A DNA stretch of 64,000 nt from Oreohelix idahoensis (lineage: Eukaryota; Mollusca; Gastropoda; Stylommatophora; Oreohelicidae): the NCBI GenBank assembly GCA_024509875.1, contig JAMPIV010012262.1, positions 124,001 to 188,000 of the forward strand, written 5' to 3'. Each line of letters begins with the position of its first letter. The first letter of the stretch is position 1. The translations under genes were made by a program, and so were the position numbers. Below the pieces are notes generated by a model. That model was not told the origin of the DNA. It did no database searches and saw nothing but the letters and a program-made list of their open reading frames with translations. This document shows positions 1 to 11,369 of the stretch, in pieces.

Positions 1-770
1 AAATTCAACAAACAGCTGGACGATCCTGACTTTGCAGATGATTTGTGCCTTCTGTCACATAGACAGCAAGTTATGCAGGAGAAAGCAAATAGATTAGTGA
101 CAGAAGCAGCAAAGATGGGACTACACATAAATGTAAATAAAACAAAGGAAATGCGAATAAATAAAAGGCAAATGGACTCTATAAAGATCAATGGTCAGGT
201 TATTGAAGAAGTAGAAAGCTTTACATATCTGGGGAGTAACATTGGTAAAGGAGGGGGAAACGATGGTGATGTCTGTGCTAAGATAAATAAAGCCAGATGC
301 GCTTTTAATGCCCTTCAGCCAATATGGAACTCCTCAGCTATATCCAGAGAGAACAAAATCAGAATCTTTAACTCAAATATAAAGTCAGTCTTGCTGTATG
401 GCTCAGATGACATGGCATGTCACAAAGAGTATCACCTCCAAACTACAGATATTTGTAAATAGATGTCTGACGGATCCTCCGTATAAGATGGCCAGATGTA
501 ATAACAAATGTAGAGCTAAGGAAAAGATGCGGGCAACAGCCGATACAAATGGAAATTAAGGTAAGAAGGTGGGGATGGATAGGACATACGCTCAGAAGAG
601 AACAATCAAGAATAGCCAGAGGTGCCCTTGACTGGAACCCACAAGGGAAAAGAAGAGTGAGGAGGCCAAGGAGAACTTGGAAAAGAACTGTGGAAGAGGA
701 GGTTAAGGAAATTGGAATGACTTGGGAAACTCTGCCTAGGCCGGTCCCAAGCCCAGCTGAAAAATGAGGA
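1..770 (+). pseudogene. RTE-type LINE fragment: end of reverse transcriptase and C-terminal tail
   Basis: The sequence enters inside a LINE reverse transcriptase. The first bases encode the catalytic box (DFADDLCLLSH), followed by VNKTKEMRI, SFTYLGSNIG and KSVLLYGS, which are the usual thumb-side landmarks of RTE-clade elements. The frame then breaks near 460. A second frame at 549-767 carries the characteristic RTE C-terminus (WGWIGHTLRR, then WNPQGKR and PRRTWKR). This is a broken, 5'-incomplete copy; whether the rest lies left of the window cannot be seen. It is less similar to the intact RTE element at 33.3-36.5 kb than the other fragments here, so it is probably a separate RTE family. 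No host function is expected. Confidence 0.85.
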
Positions 771-903
771 GGGCAGCCTGCATGGAGGCCGTAAGGAGGC
801 AGCCCCTCCATCATACAAAGGCACAACAGGCCGATCACCTGTTTGTCTTAAATACCAGATTACGAGAAACATAAGAGAGAAAACTGGACTGATTCTAAAG
901 GCG

Positions 904-2917
904 ATGAACTGGAATGGACTACGACTTATGGAACACAAGAAGTATAAATGGGAAGGAAGAGGAGCTGGTGGAAGAGATGAGGAAAGCCAAATTAGAAATC
1001 CTGGCTTTAAAAGAAATAAGGACAAGGAGTTATGGATCTCGATGGCAACATGCTGCTCTACAGTGGTGTCCCCACATCTGAAAGCTAAATGGGGCGTGGG
1101 TTGTATTGTGGCCAAAATCCAAAGGGATAGGATCAAGGGATGGAACTTTGTCTCGGAACGCATTATGGACCTAAAACTGAAAGAAGGAGAAACCATAGTC
1201 AACCTTGTCATTGTGTATGGGCCAAATAAAGATGAGCGAGCAGAGGTCAAGGAGAAATTCTTCGAGCTGCTTCAAAGGACAGTAGATGACTGCCTGGATG
1301 AAATAATCCTGCTTGGAGATTTCAATGCCAGAGTTGGAAATGACCATGCTAGATGGGGTGGAGTTATCGGAAGATATGGAGAAGATACTCTTAATGACAA
1401 TGGAAAGCGACTCCTTAGATTCTGCACTGAGCAGAATCTGATCATTACAAACACAAAGTTCCCCCATAAGCGCATACATGTATACACTAGGTGTGAAAAA
1501 ACAAAGAATGAGAAGTCAGTGATCGACTGACTATGCCATAGTTAGGAAGAGCTCATTCAAGTATGTCCGGGATGCTAGAGTGTAGAGGGGGCCAGAGATT
1601 GGAAGTGACCACTACTTGTTAACAATTAAAAGAACAACTGAAAGAGTTACTTGGCCTAGGAACTGCCTAACATCATGCAAGAAGCTAAGTAAACGAACAG
1701 GGGAAACGAGCATTAAGGCCTACAAGCTGAGAGAGCCAGAAGTGAAGACCAGATACCAGGGGCTTATTGCTACAGTGGTGAGAAACACAGAACAGCAACC
1801 TGATGACCTGGAAACACTCTGGCTGAAATTCAAGGACATCATAAAGACAGCTGCAGCAGAAGCACGTGGTGTAGATCGACTTGGTAACAAGAGAAAGAGG
1901 ACACCTTGGTGGACAGATGAGGTTAAAGATAAAATAGGAGAGAAGAAAAAGGCATGCAAACAATACTTAGAAGCAAAAAACATGCCAGGAAAAACAGAGA
2001 AATACAGAGAATATATGATACTCAGAACAGAAGCAAAGAACAAGGTGCTAGCAGCAAAACAGAAGTCCTGGGAAGAATTTGGAGAAAAGCTAGAAAGCGA
2101 TGCGCAAGAAAACCAGAAATTGTTCTGTAAGACCCTAAAGAATATGAGGAAGGAAAAACAGTGCCCTCTTAAATTTTATAAATGACAAGCAAGGCAAATT
2201 GCTTACTGCCCCAGAAGAAGTAATGGAAAGAATATTTTTTAGAGCTCCTGGATGGTGAGCAAGGTCAAGCATCAGAAATGATAACCACACAGAAGGGGAA
2301 ACCAATGGTGATGAAGATGACATAAAGATGAAGAACTGAAGGCAGCACTGGAGAAAATTAAGATGTGCAAAGCAGCAGGACATGATGGCATAACACCAGA
2401 AATGGTTAAGTGCATGGGAGCAGCAGGTGACCTATTACTCCTAAGGCTACAGGCAGCTTGGTGCAACAAGACCATACCAAAGGATTGGGAGATTGCCATA
2501 ATAACACCAATTTTCAAAAAGGGTGACAACCGACAATGTGGAAACCATAGAGGCATATCCCTTCTCAGTGTCCCTGGTACTCTAGAATAGTGGAGCAGAG
2601 ACTCAGATGCCTAGCTGAGCCACAAATGGATGAGGTCCAGTGTGGCTTCCGAGCAAATCAAAGTACTCAAGACCTAATCTTCACACTCAGACAGTTGAGT
2701 GAAAAGGCTCTTGAGTATAAGAGTGAGATCCATCTTTGCTTCTTAGATCTGGAAAAGGCATTTGACAAGGTCCCCTGGAACAAACTCTGGGACTGTTTGG
2801 CAAGGAAGAACATTCCAACACCTCTGATTCATGCTATACAGAGCTTCTACAAGTCTTGCAGAAATTATGTGAGGGCGGCAAACCATAAGTCAGAAGAATT
2901 CAGGACCACCACAAGAG
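904..2917 (+). pseudogene. RTE-type LINE (family B), endonuclease to reverse transcriptase, broken
   Basis: Three successive open pieces form one decayed LINE polyprotein. 904-1530 is an apurinic-type endonuclease domain (IVYGPNKDE, LLGDFNARVGND, FPHKRIH). 1616-2185 is the basic linker region. 2363-2917 is the reverse transcriptase (KAAGHDGITPEM, FKKGDNRQCGNHRGISLL, LDLEKAFDKVPW, SFYKSCRNYVR). Frameshifts and stops separate the pieces, and an in-frame TAG interrupts the polymerase at 2588-2590. The endonuclease start (WNVRT-like block) is absent or replaced. The frame ends abruptly near 2917 where sequence of another RTE family begins. The same family supplies the fragments at 37396-37958 and 45199-46183. 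Confidence 0.85.
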
Positions 2918-3085
2918 AGGTAGAGGTAGACCAAGAAGCACATGGAGAAGAGAGCTGGAAACAGGTGAAAATGATGAGGAGAATGTGGAAAGAACTTGAG
3001 ATGATGGCACGTGACAGGAGGACTTGGCATGTGTTTGTTGAAGGCCTATGCTCCTTTGGGAGTTGAGGGTTATGAATGAATGAAT
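2918..3085 (+). mobile_element. 3' end of an RTE LINE (family A) fused to family B
   Basis: From 2918 the reading frame changes family. It encodes the last 45 or so residues of the RTE element that is intact at 33.3-36.5 kb (WKELEMMARDRRTW, FVEGLCSFGS) and ends with the same short 3' tail of TGAA/ATGA repeats. The junction is in frame with the family B reverse transcriptase, so a single open frame (2590-3066) reads across two elements. It is either a very short 5'-truncated insertion or a template-switch product; I see no clear target duplication. Confidence 0.75.
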
Positions 3086-3324
3086 GACTTTCCAATCTGA
3101 ACCCTGGGTCCCTGACCACCTGATCACATTATGTGATCTCGGGTTCACGAGAACTGAACAACTGATGACCAAAGCTCAGAGCTGTCAATAACCTCACGTG
3201 GCTGTGCTCCTTGTGAAGCTTACGTGTGTTACGGTTGTCATAAAATGTATCACGACAAGTCTCATTATCATTGCCTTTTTGTCTGTGTATTTTAAAACCC
3301 AGTTGCTAGGATGTCTGTTCAGGT
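3086..3324. other. Unassigned stretch between LINE fragment and minisatellite
   Basis: I see no gene, splice-site-bounded coding block or recognisable repeat here. It is probably intron or intergenic DNA left of the host gene exons. Confidence 0.4.
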
Positions 3325-4437
3325 ATTCTAATTTTGTTTGCACCTGGTTATGGGACATAAGAGCCACGTCATTCTAATTTTGTCTTGTGCTTGGTTATGG
3401 TTATGGGATATAAGAGCAAGGTCATTCTAATTTTGTCTTGTGCTTGGTTATGGTTATGGGATATAAGAGCAAGGTCATTCTAATTTTGTCTTGTGCTTGG
3501 TTATGGTTATGGGATATAAGAGCAAGGTCATTCTAATTTTGTCTTGTGTATGATTATGGGACATTAGAGCCAGGTCATTCTAATTTTGTCTTGATCTTGG
3601 TTATGGTTATGGGACAGAAGATCCAGGTCATTCTAATTTTGTCTTGTGCTTGGTTATGGGACAGAAGAACCAGGTCATTCTAATTTTGTCTTGTGCTTGG
3701 TTATGGGACAGATGAGCCAGGTCATCCTAATTTTGTCTTGTTCTTGCTTATGGTTATGGGACATAAGAGCCAGGTCATTCTAATTTTGTCTTGTTCTTGA
3801 TTATGGTTATGAGACAGAAGAGCCAGGTCATTCTAATTTTGTCTTGTGCTTGGTTATGGGACAGAAGAACCAGGTCATTCTAATTTTATCTTGTGCTTGG
3901 TTATGGGACAGAAGAGCCAGGTCATTCTAATTTTGTCTTGTTCTTGATTATGGTTATGGGAAAGAAGAACCAGGTCATTCTAATTTTGTCTTGTGCTTGG
4001 TTATGGTTGTGGGACATAAGAGCCAGGTCATTCTAATTTTGTCTTGTTCTTGGTTATGGTTGTGGGACAGAAGAGCCAGGTCATTCTAATTTTGTCTTGT
4101 TCTTGGTTATGGTTGTGGGACAGAAGAGCCAGGTCATTCTAATTTTGTCTTGTGCTTGGTTATGGGACAGAAGAGCCAGGTCATTCTAATTTTGTCTTGT
4201 GCTTGGTTATGGGACAGAAGAACCAAGTCATTCTAATTTTGTCTTGTGCTTGGTTATGGGACAGAAGAGCCAGGTCATTCTAATTTTGTCTTGTTCTTGA
4301 TTATGGTTATGGGACAGAAGAACCAGGTCATTCTAATTTTGTCTTGTGCTTGGTTATGGTTATGGGACAGAAGAGCCAGGTCATTCTAATTTTGTCTTGT
4401 TCTTGATTATAATTATGGGACAGAAGAACCAGGTCAT
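3325..4437. repeat. 47/53-bp minisatellite derived from an RTE reverse-transcriptase segment
   Basis: More than twenty tandem units read GGTCATTCTAATTTTGTCTT followed by GTGCTTGGTTATGG, an optional extra TTATGG, then GACAGAAGAGCCA. The unit is 47 bp, or 53 bp with the extra hexamer. On the minus strand a unit encodes ALLSHNHNQAQDKIRMT. This matches the residues just after the catalytic FADD of the RTE element at about 34.05 kb (FADDLALLSHNRNQMQDK). The last unit at 4405-4450 runs on into DLDFVDDLVLLSH, still carrying the catalytic box. The array therefore seems to have expanded from a piece of a LINE polymerase gene. Unit lengths are not multiples of three, so no long frame is kept. Confidence 0.85.
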
Positions 4438-4479
4438 CTACAAAATCTAGATCAGTGTTTCTTAACCTTTTTTGGTGCC

Positions 4480-4775
4480 ATGGGCCCCTTTGATTGTCCA
4501 ATGAAGGCTATGGACCCCTTTGATTTTCTGATGAAGGCTATGGGCCCCTTTGATTGTCTGATGAAGGCTATAGGCCCCTTTGATTGTCTTATGAAGGCTA
4601 TGGGCCCCTTTGATTGTCCTATGAAGGCTATGGGCCCCTTTGATTGTCCGATGAAGGCTAGGGGGCCTATTTGATTGTCTAATGAAGGCTAAGTGCCCCT
4701 TTGATTGTCCGATGAAGGCTATGGGCCACTTTGATTGTCTGATGAAGGCTATGGGCCCCTTTGATTGTCTGCAGG
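4480..4775. repeat. 30-bp minisatellite in the hAT subterminal region
   Basis: About ten copies of a 30-bp unit (TGGGCCCCTTTGATTGTCTG then ATGAAGGCTA) start just after the hAT-like terminal repeat. Because 30 is a multiple of three, both strands stay open and give artificial decapeptide-repeat frames (for example MGPFDCLMKA). The array seems to be an expansion of the GGCCCCTTTG subterminal motif that many hAT ends carry. Confidence 0.9.
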
Positions 4776-5120
4776 GTTTGTAGCGACCTGGAAAAGGGAA
4801 AAAAAAATTCCAGGCCTTGAATAGGCTGGAAAAATGGTTACAAGCCTTGAATTTCCCGTATCGGACCTGGAAAAAAAAATACGAATCGAAAGTTGGATGC
4901 TTGGTGTCCATTTTTCGGTTATTGGTGGTATTTTTCGTTAAACTTCAGTTACCGTAGAATTTGTACTTCTCTTTGTGCACTAAATCCATTTCCAGACGTT
5001 TTCGGCGGTTTGCGTTTTCGGCGGTTTGCGTTAATGACGTGAACGCACAAATTTATTTTTAGCGCTCGCGTCTGCTATGCGAATCAAGCATCGCCACCTT
5101 TAAAATTATTATTTAGAAAC

Positions 5121-5344
5121 ATGCTTAGTTGTCACTTTCAGTATATATGGCTAGAAATGCCAAGTTATAAAACATGGATAGCGCCTGGAAAAACTGCAAA
5201 TTACGCAAATTGCACTATGTGTAAAAAAGAAATATATTTGACCTGCATGGGAGAAAGTGCAGTAAAGTCGCATGCTACTGGAAAAAAACACCCAAGAACT
5301 TGGCTGCGCATTCAAGTTGTATTAAATCGTTCATTTCAACTGAG
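5121..5344 (+). pseudogene. hAT-like transposase, first exon with BED-type zinc finger
   Basis: The frame encodes a zinc-finger module typical of hAT-related transposases and their domesticated relatives: YKTWIAPG, then NCTMCKKE (the Cys pair), MGESAVKSH and GKKH (the His pair). It ends at LNRSFQLR with a strong splice donor (GAG then GTAAGT at 5345), so this is the 5' coding exon of a spliced transposase. In the live family the exon would provide DNA binding at the transposon ends. The nominal start at 5121 is the only in-frame ATG upstream of the finger. Downstream coding is degenerate, so I treat the locus as a pseudogene. Confidence 0.75.
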
Positions 5345-7396
5345 GTAAGTAGGCCTAATAAATTCATTTATCTCATTTATAAAACATATTTAAATAAGTC
5401 CAGTTTCTAGATAGGCCTACTGTACTTGCATCTGTAATTTACAATGTATTTACAGTTTTATTTTTAACCATGGCCAAAATTATAGTGTTTGAATGAAATT
5501 TCTTGGTTTACAACTGCTTACGGGAACATGTTTGACACAGTTTAAGATGGTCAGGAATAGAAATTGATGGCGATTCCATATCCTATAGCCTACCCTGTTA
5601 TCAGACCCATGTCCCACTGTTCATTTCACCACATTTTTTGGAAATAAATACATTTTGAATGCTTTTTTTAATGTTTATTTATGATGAAGCGACATCCCGT
5701 TCAACCTCTGAATGGTTATAATTAGGATAGGCCTACATGTTTTCAATTCCAGATAGCTGTTGAGGACTGTTTCGCGGCTTGCAAACATGTGAATGGTTGC
5801 AAACATTCGCATGCGTGCACCACGAGACTCCTCAATTGAATTAATACTGGAAATCGCGCAGATCAAGATATGACGCGTCAAGCCTAGTTACAGTAGTCTA
5901 CCTATGGCCTGCGGGCCTGATGGCCGGCGTGCCATTTGACAGTGTTTCAATGTGTGGCACAGCCACTTATGGATAGTGTTTCATTTGTGTGGCATAGCCA
6001 CTTACTCAAGTGTAGAACCGTTGTGTTCTGGCTTTAAGCCGATATAAGGATATGTGTCTAAAGACTAGGAAAGTCTATGTATGGCCATTGAGCCGAATGG
6101 CAGTGTTGGAATGTGTGGTAAATCCACTTAAGGATTGTGTATTAATATGTGGCACAGCCACTGACTAAGTATATATGTGGAACGGTAGATCCACTGGAAA
6201 GTGTAAAATAGCATAAGAATCCGTATCAAATTAAATATAGGACCAGATAGAGTCCAGAGTAGAATCGCGAATAACGCAGATTACGTTCACCTTGAACTTA
6301 TATACATGGCAGTTAAAGCCTGGCGAGGGAAGCCGAAAATTGTTGAATAATGATACATAGACAGGATCTATAGATTTACGGATAATGATCTCACTAACAG
6401 TGTGAAGGGATAATAATTCCAAGGATCGGATTCAGTAGGAGTTGGTTGCAGACTCTATTACGCTATAGACTTAACGGTTAACCCAGACGAGCTAAGTCTG
6501 TGGGATGAACATTGCGTAAAGCTTAGTACTATGTTAAAGCCAAGTTAATGTGTGAGAAATGTGTTACGCTCATTGTGTAAAAGTATATATATTAAATTGT
6601 TCAGTCGTCAATGGAACTTGTTGATTGCCTGAATTATTCAAGTTCTCATTCTGTGCTGTGACTGTTGTTAATCCTTGCAAGGTCAGTCCCAGATTATCAC
6701 AGGTATTCATAAGACTAACTATAATATAACCAACACTGCTGGAGAATTAATAAACAATGACACTGAATATAATAATAATTAAATCACACAATAATGGCTT
6801 AAAACTGCAATCGAACTATAAGCTGGAATTAGAATAGATGAATCATAATATCTGAAGTATTGACAAGCAACCCAATAACTCACGTCCAACGGTGCTGAAT
6901 CTTTTAATAACAACTAGCAAGAAGAGATACAGCGGGACCGTAACAATAGCCTAACATGAATAACCGCCGACAGGCTACGTGAAAGTGGCATCACATCTGT
7001 CAAATCACTGTAATTAGGATAAATGAAAATTACCAATTTTGTGCACAGGCCTGTTATTTTAAAAATAAATTAATTAAATTTTTTTTAAAAATCTAAACAA
7101 ACAGAAACGAGATAAAACAAAACGCAACCAAAAAAAACCAAACAAAAATAGTAAAGATGGGGGGGGGGGGGGGTACATGCCTGCTGTTTCCTGTTAGATA
7201 TTTAATAGATTTTCACTTATCATAAGTATTATAAGAATATTATCATACCTTCATCCTCCCAATTACTAAATATTAGCTTTTGTTCTAGTTAAATATTGTT
7301 TGACTTTATTATGTATGCGTTTAGAACTTTGACTTGGTAAATATACATGGCTTAGGCCTACTCATAAGTTATTTGTGTATTCCATTTCTTTTTACA
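5345..7396. other. Intron-like stretch of the hAT element with short local repeats
   Basis: No coding block is visible. Between about 5940 and 6170 the motif GTGTGGCACAGCCACTTA recurs four times with small changes. A 15-base G run lies at 7159-7173. The end of the stretch is a polypyrimidine tract and acceptor (TTTTTACAG) before 7397. A TATA-like run (AGTATATATATTA) near 6584 is not enough to call a promoter. Confidence 0.45.
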
Positions 7397-7918
7397 GAAA
7401 AGAACACAACCCCAAGGAGCAGTTTTACCCTCAGAAACATAACCGTCTAACACTACCCCCTCGGACACGCCAAAAACGTCTAACACTACCAGAAGACCTA
7501 CAGATGTGACATCATTTGTGACCAAGGAAGAAACTCTTTGGACTGGCTCCATATTTCACCTCACTTCTTGAGAGCCAGCTTAGCAAGAACAGTTACATTG
7601 TTCTGTTTGATGAAAGCTTGAACAAATCAATGCAGTGAAAGCAAATGGATTTCCATGTTCGTTTCTGGGATGTAAATGTGATAAAAACACATTATCTTAC
7701 ATCAAAGTTTCTTGAACATTCTAGAGCTCTTGATATGCAGACTGCATTTGATGATGCATGCTCATCGTTAAATTTAGGACATTTGCTCCAACTGTCCATG
7801 GATGGACCTAGTGTAAACTGGGCTTTTCATGACAAAATTAATGCGCTACTGAACCAGAACTATGGTATAGAACTAATGTTGGAAGCTGTGGGCTGCACAA
7901 AGTTCATGGTGCCACAAC
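7397..7918 (+). pseudogene. hAT-like transposase, central part
   Basis: After a good acceptor, the frames encode TSFVTKEETL, then (with a frameshift and an apparent internal deletion) FDESLNKS, MDFHVRFWDVN, LQLSMDGPSVNW and, in a shifted frame, GLHKVHGA. These blocks occur in this order in hAT-type transposases, where DESLN and MDGPSVN surround the catalytic acidic residues. The frame is interrupted at least three times, so no functional transposase can be made. Right after GLHKVHGA the homology turns into piggyBac. Confidence 0.75.
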
Positions 7919-9019
7919 TGAATATATGGCCATTGATTTTTTTCAAACTTTTCCCCCCGACACTGCCATAGATCTGACCACTGACAAAGTGAATAGGTAC
8001 GGAGAAAATCACCTCGCTCTGCACACAGGCAGGAATATATTTCAAGCACTAACTGCCACAAAGGGGGATTCAAACTATCTGCTCTGTGATGCTAAAACAT
8101 AATACTTCATGAAATTGAAAATTGATACTGGTAAGGAAAATTATGAAGGTTGTGTTGGGGCAACTTTCAGGGTTGTGAAAGATCTTCTTCATGGATAGGC
8201 AACAAGGGACATATTCTCTTCTGTGGTAGTTTTTATTCGGCCTTCAGCTTTATTTCAAGACCTGAAAGAAATTCAGATTGGTGCATTTGGAACAGTAGCT
8301 GAAAATAGGAAGCATTTTCCTGAAGCACTGAAGAAAAAGGAACTCAAATTGAAAAAGGCAAATCATCCTGTGTTTTTCGCGACAGAAGATAAGGCATGCC
8401 GACAGTCACCTGGCATGATACGAAAAGATTTAACCTTATATCTACTGTTCACTCCAATGATAATATAAACAAGACAGTTAGAAAGACAAATTCTTTAGGG
8501 CAGAAGAATTCAAAAGCCAGTGCTTGCAGAAAAATACAGCAAAAGAATGGGAGGTGTCGACCACTTCGGCCAACTAGGTGCAAGCTTCCCCTACCCACAC
8601 AGATCCTATTTTTATATCATTTCATAGTTGAAACTGCCCTGGTCATGGGCACATAACCTACAACACTGCCAACTCTACAAAAAAGATCAAAGCAAAGATC
8701 AGGATGTCAGTCTGACTCTTATTGAACCTGCTATTCTTCGACACAATGTGACACCTTCAAAACCACAGGTCACAACAATACGACTTACTGAGAACCACTT
8801 CATTGATAAACCGGACTATAAAGTGTGTAAGGCTGCAGGGAACAGAAGCCAGACTTGCATGTACTGCCCAGATTGCAATGTACCTCTATGCCTGATACCC
8901 TGCTTCAAGTTATACCACACAGTCGAGGATTATCAACGATCCAGACAAAGACTTTTGCAGAGGCCTACAGCTACAACTTCAACCCCAGGTAATGAAGGAT
9001 GCTGCTCAGACTCCAACTA
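7919..9019 (+). pseudogene. piggyBac-type transposase remnant
   Basis: Read across several frames, the region carries piggyBac landmarks in the right order: EYMAIDFFQTFPPDTA, then TATKGDSN, GAFGTVAENRKHFPEAL (8283 on), the WHDTKRFNLISTVHS block (8410), VRKTNSLGQK and KRMGGVDHFGQL (8546, shifted frame). The C-terminal cysteine-rich domain follows (MYCPDCNVPLCLIPCFKLYH, 8858-8920). In intact relatives the DDE catalytic core is followed by this zinc-binding domain, which recognises the transposon ends. Stops and frameshifts make it a fossil. The N-terminal part is missing, replaced by hAT sequence at the left junction. Confidence 0.8.
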
Positions 9020-9458
9020 GAGGTACTTAACTACTCAAACATTCACAAACACTCATTGTCAGATGCCACAGACACAGAATACATTTTAAAAAAACAAATT
9101 CAAAAATTAAATTTATTTTTGCATTTTATTCACAATTTTTGTTAGCCTTTTATGTTGAAATACGTGGTTAATCATTAAATCAATACATCAATCAAGCTTA
9201 TTTTATTCATTGCCATCCACGTCCCTAACATTTTATTGCACTGACATTGAACAAATTCACTATAAAGTGGAAAAAGATCATGGTTTTAAAACATCTCCTG
9301 AAATTTCTATAATTAGCCACACAAATTCAAGACGACCGCCATGATCATGTGCCCAATTTGCATAAAATATGTTTTTCGGATGTGGCAACTATTCATTGTG
9401 TTTTCTCTCTAAAAAAGAAGTGATATTTTGAGGAAAAGGACATTGCAACAGAGTTCTT
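9020..9458. other. AT-rich flank of the piggyBac remnant
   Basis: I see no coding sequence. It may be the 3' untranslated part of the piggyBac element, but I could not recognise its terminal repeat. Confidence 0.35.
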
Positions 9459-10296
9459 AAAGCTGAGTTTTGCCAATATAAGTGTAAAGCTGAGTTTTAC
9501 CAATATAAGTGTAAAGCTGAGTTTTACCAATATAAGTATAAGCTGAGTTTTACCAATATAAGTGTAAAGCTGAGTTTTGCCAATATAAGTGAAAAGCTGA
9601 GTTTTACCAATATAAGTGTAAAACTGAGTTTTGCCAATATAAGTTTAAAGCTGAGTTTTGCCAATATAAGTGTAAAGCTGAGTTTTGACAAAATTAGTGT
9701 AAAGCTGAGTTTTGCCAGTATAAGTGTAAAGCTGATTTTTGCTAAAATGTGTAATGTGAGTTTTACCAGTATAAGTGTAAAACTGAGTTTTACCAATATA
9801 AGTGTAAAACTGAGCTTTGCCAATATAAGTGTAAAGCTGAGTTTTACCAATACAAGTGTAAAACTGAGTTTTACCAATATAAGTAGTGTAAAGCTGAGTT
9901 TAGCAACATAAGAGTAAAGCTGAGTTTTGGCCAGAACAAATGTAAAGCTGAATTTTACCAATATAAGTGTAACGCTGAGTTTTGCCAATATAAGTGTAAA
10001 ACTGAGTTTTACCAATATAAATGTAAAGCTGAGTTTTACCAATATAAGTGTAAAGCTGAGTTTTGCCAAAACAAATGTAAAGCTGAATTTTACCAATATA
10101 AGTGTAACGCTGAGTTTTGCTAATATAAGTGTAAAGCTGAATTTTACCAATATAAGTGTAAGGCTGAGTTTTGCCAATATAAATGTAAAGCTGAGTTTTG
10201 CCAATATAAGTGTAAAACTGAGTTTTACCAATATAAGTGTAAAGCTGAGTTTTGCCAATATAAGTGTAAAGCTGAGTTTTACCAATATAAGTGTAA
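9459..10296. repeat. 27-bp minisatellite, about 30 units
   Basis: Tandem copies of AGTGTAAAGCTGAGTTTTGC plus CAATATA vary mainly at the TTTTACC/TTTTGCC position. The 27-bp period preserves all frames, so both strands show long nonapeptide-repeat frames (SVKLSFTNI on plus, LAKLSFTLI-like on minus). Neither has an independent gene signature. Confidence 0.95.
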
Positions 10297-10872
10297 CGTT
10301 CAGTTCGTCTGTGTGCTAGTTACAGTGTCTAGTTGAGCAGTTAGAATCTAATAGCATAGCTAGAATAACAAAACTTAAATACCTATGTTTGTAACATTTT
10401 TTTTGTTTGCTTGTGAGCAGATCACTGCAGGACATGTATCTGGTATCATTCTGGTGCTGATTAAGAAGAAGACGAAATTGAAGATGATTAAGAATGACAA
10501 TTAATTATTTAGTGAATTCATATGTTGCTACTTATCTGTCTGTGTATCCATAGTTGAGCAAGAACAGCGACTACGAGAAAATCTCACAGCAGCCTAATAA
10601 CATCTTGATGTATGGCAGCGGGCAGTTTCTCAGTTTCCGTGTTTTTACCACCACCCAAGAGGCAGTGGGTTTCAGGTTGGTGTAATGGATTTTGCTGACA
10701 GCGACATAAGTTTAGGTTGGTTTTCGTTTTAAGGACTATCTTCATTTCACACGAACTACTCCATCAGTGCTCCGATCTCCTCCCTTAGATCACACGAGGA
10801 GGATCTCAGCACAGTGCACGAACTGCATAGCACCGGCAAGAATCCCAATGTGTGTATAGAAATCACACATTC
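10297..10872. other. Unassigned intergenic or intronic stretch
   Basis: No feature I can support. A short block after a CAG at 10441 stays open for about 25 codons, but it does not match the host gene at the position expected. Confidence 0.35.
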
Positions 10873-11216
10873 TATAAATATTTTTGTGGTGGGTAGGTTT
10901 CTAATTTTTTTAAATTTTTGCCAGGGCAGCACTTGATAGGCCTATTCTTAACAATTTCCAACTGCCGTGGGATTTTTAACGTGCCCAGCTTACACATGGG
11001 ACCTCCTATTTTTTCGCCCTTATCCGAGAAGGCTAGGCATCCAATCTCACTACCCAGAAGACCAGGGGGAAGCATGAAATCATTAGGACTGCTGGTTCTA
11101 AAAAAATTGTCCATAAATTATATTCCCTCATCTGGGAATCGAACCCGGTACCTCTAGAACTCAATGTGGATGCCATACCTCTTAGCCACTCTGACCACTC
11201 CGAGTGGCATTAGTGA
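10873..11216 (-). mobile_element. tRNA-headed SINE (minus strand)
   Basis: On the minus strand the element starts near 11216 with a tRNA-like head holding an A-box-like TGGCTAAGAGG and a clear B box GGTTCGATTCC (about 11137-11147). It runs through a unique body to a T/A-rich end near 10873. Part of the body is repeated at 11370-11508. Confidence 0.7.
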
Positions 11217-11369
11217 GAGAGGGAAAGGGAACCCTGGCAATATAGGTCCAGGTGTGGCAAAATAGCCGGTAGGAAAAAAAAAAATCACAATAATTTTTTT
11301 CTTTGTTCACTTTGTCACTAAATTAAAAACTATTCAATGATTTATGCAATATGTTTATCATGGGACCTC

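Larger units (their letters stand above)
4453..7918 (+). mobile_element. Degenerate hAT transposon (left end to mid-transposase)
   Basis: The left end at 4453 reads CAGTGTTTCTTAACCTTTTT, a typical hAT terminal inverted repeat. A 5' transposase exon (5121-5344) and a larger 3' block (7397-7918) carry hAT-type coding sequence, separated by a 2-kb intron-like stretch with a GAG/GTAAGT donor and a TTTTTTTACAG-like acceptor. I found no matching right terminal repeat: coding similarity switches to piggyBac near 7918, so the right half has been lost or replaced. The element is dead, with several stops and frameshifts. Confidence 0.7.

Noticed and set aside
9524..10319. Long frames on both strands (nonapeptide repeats)
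   Set aside because: They follow only from a 27-bp tandem repeat; any period divisible by three keeps frames open.
10441..10490. Possible GPCPD1-like exon after TGTGAGCAG
   Set aside because: Translation does not resemble the protein part expected before 11684 and there is no good donor.
11120..11216. tRNA gene
   Set aside because: A and B boxes are present, but no cloverleaf can be drawn and the sequence runs into a SINE body. The same applies to 25564, 43100 and 59072.
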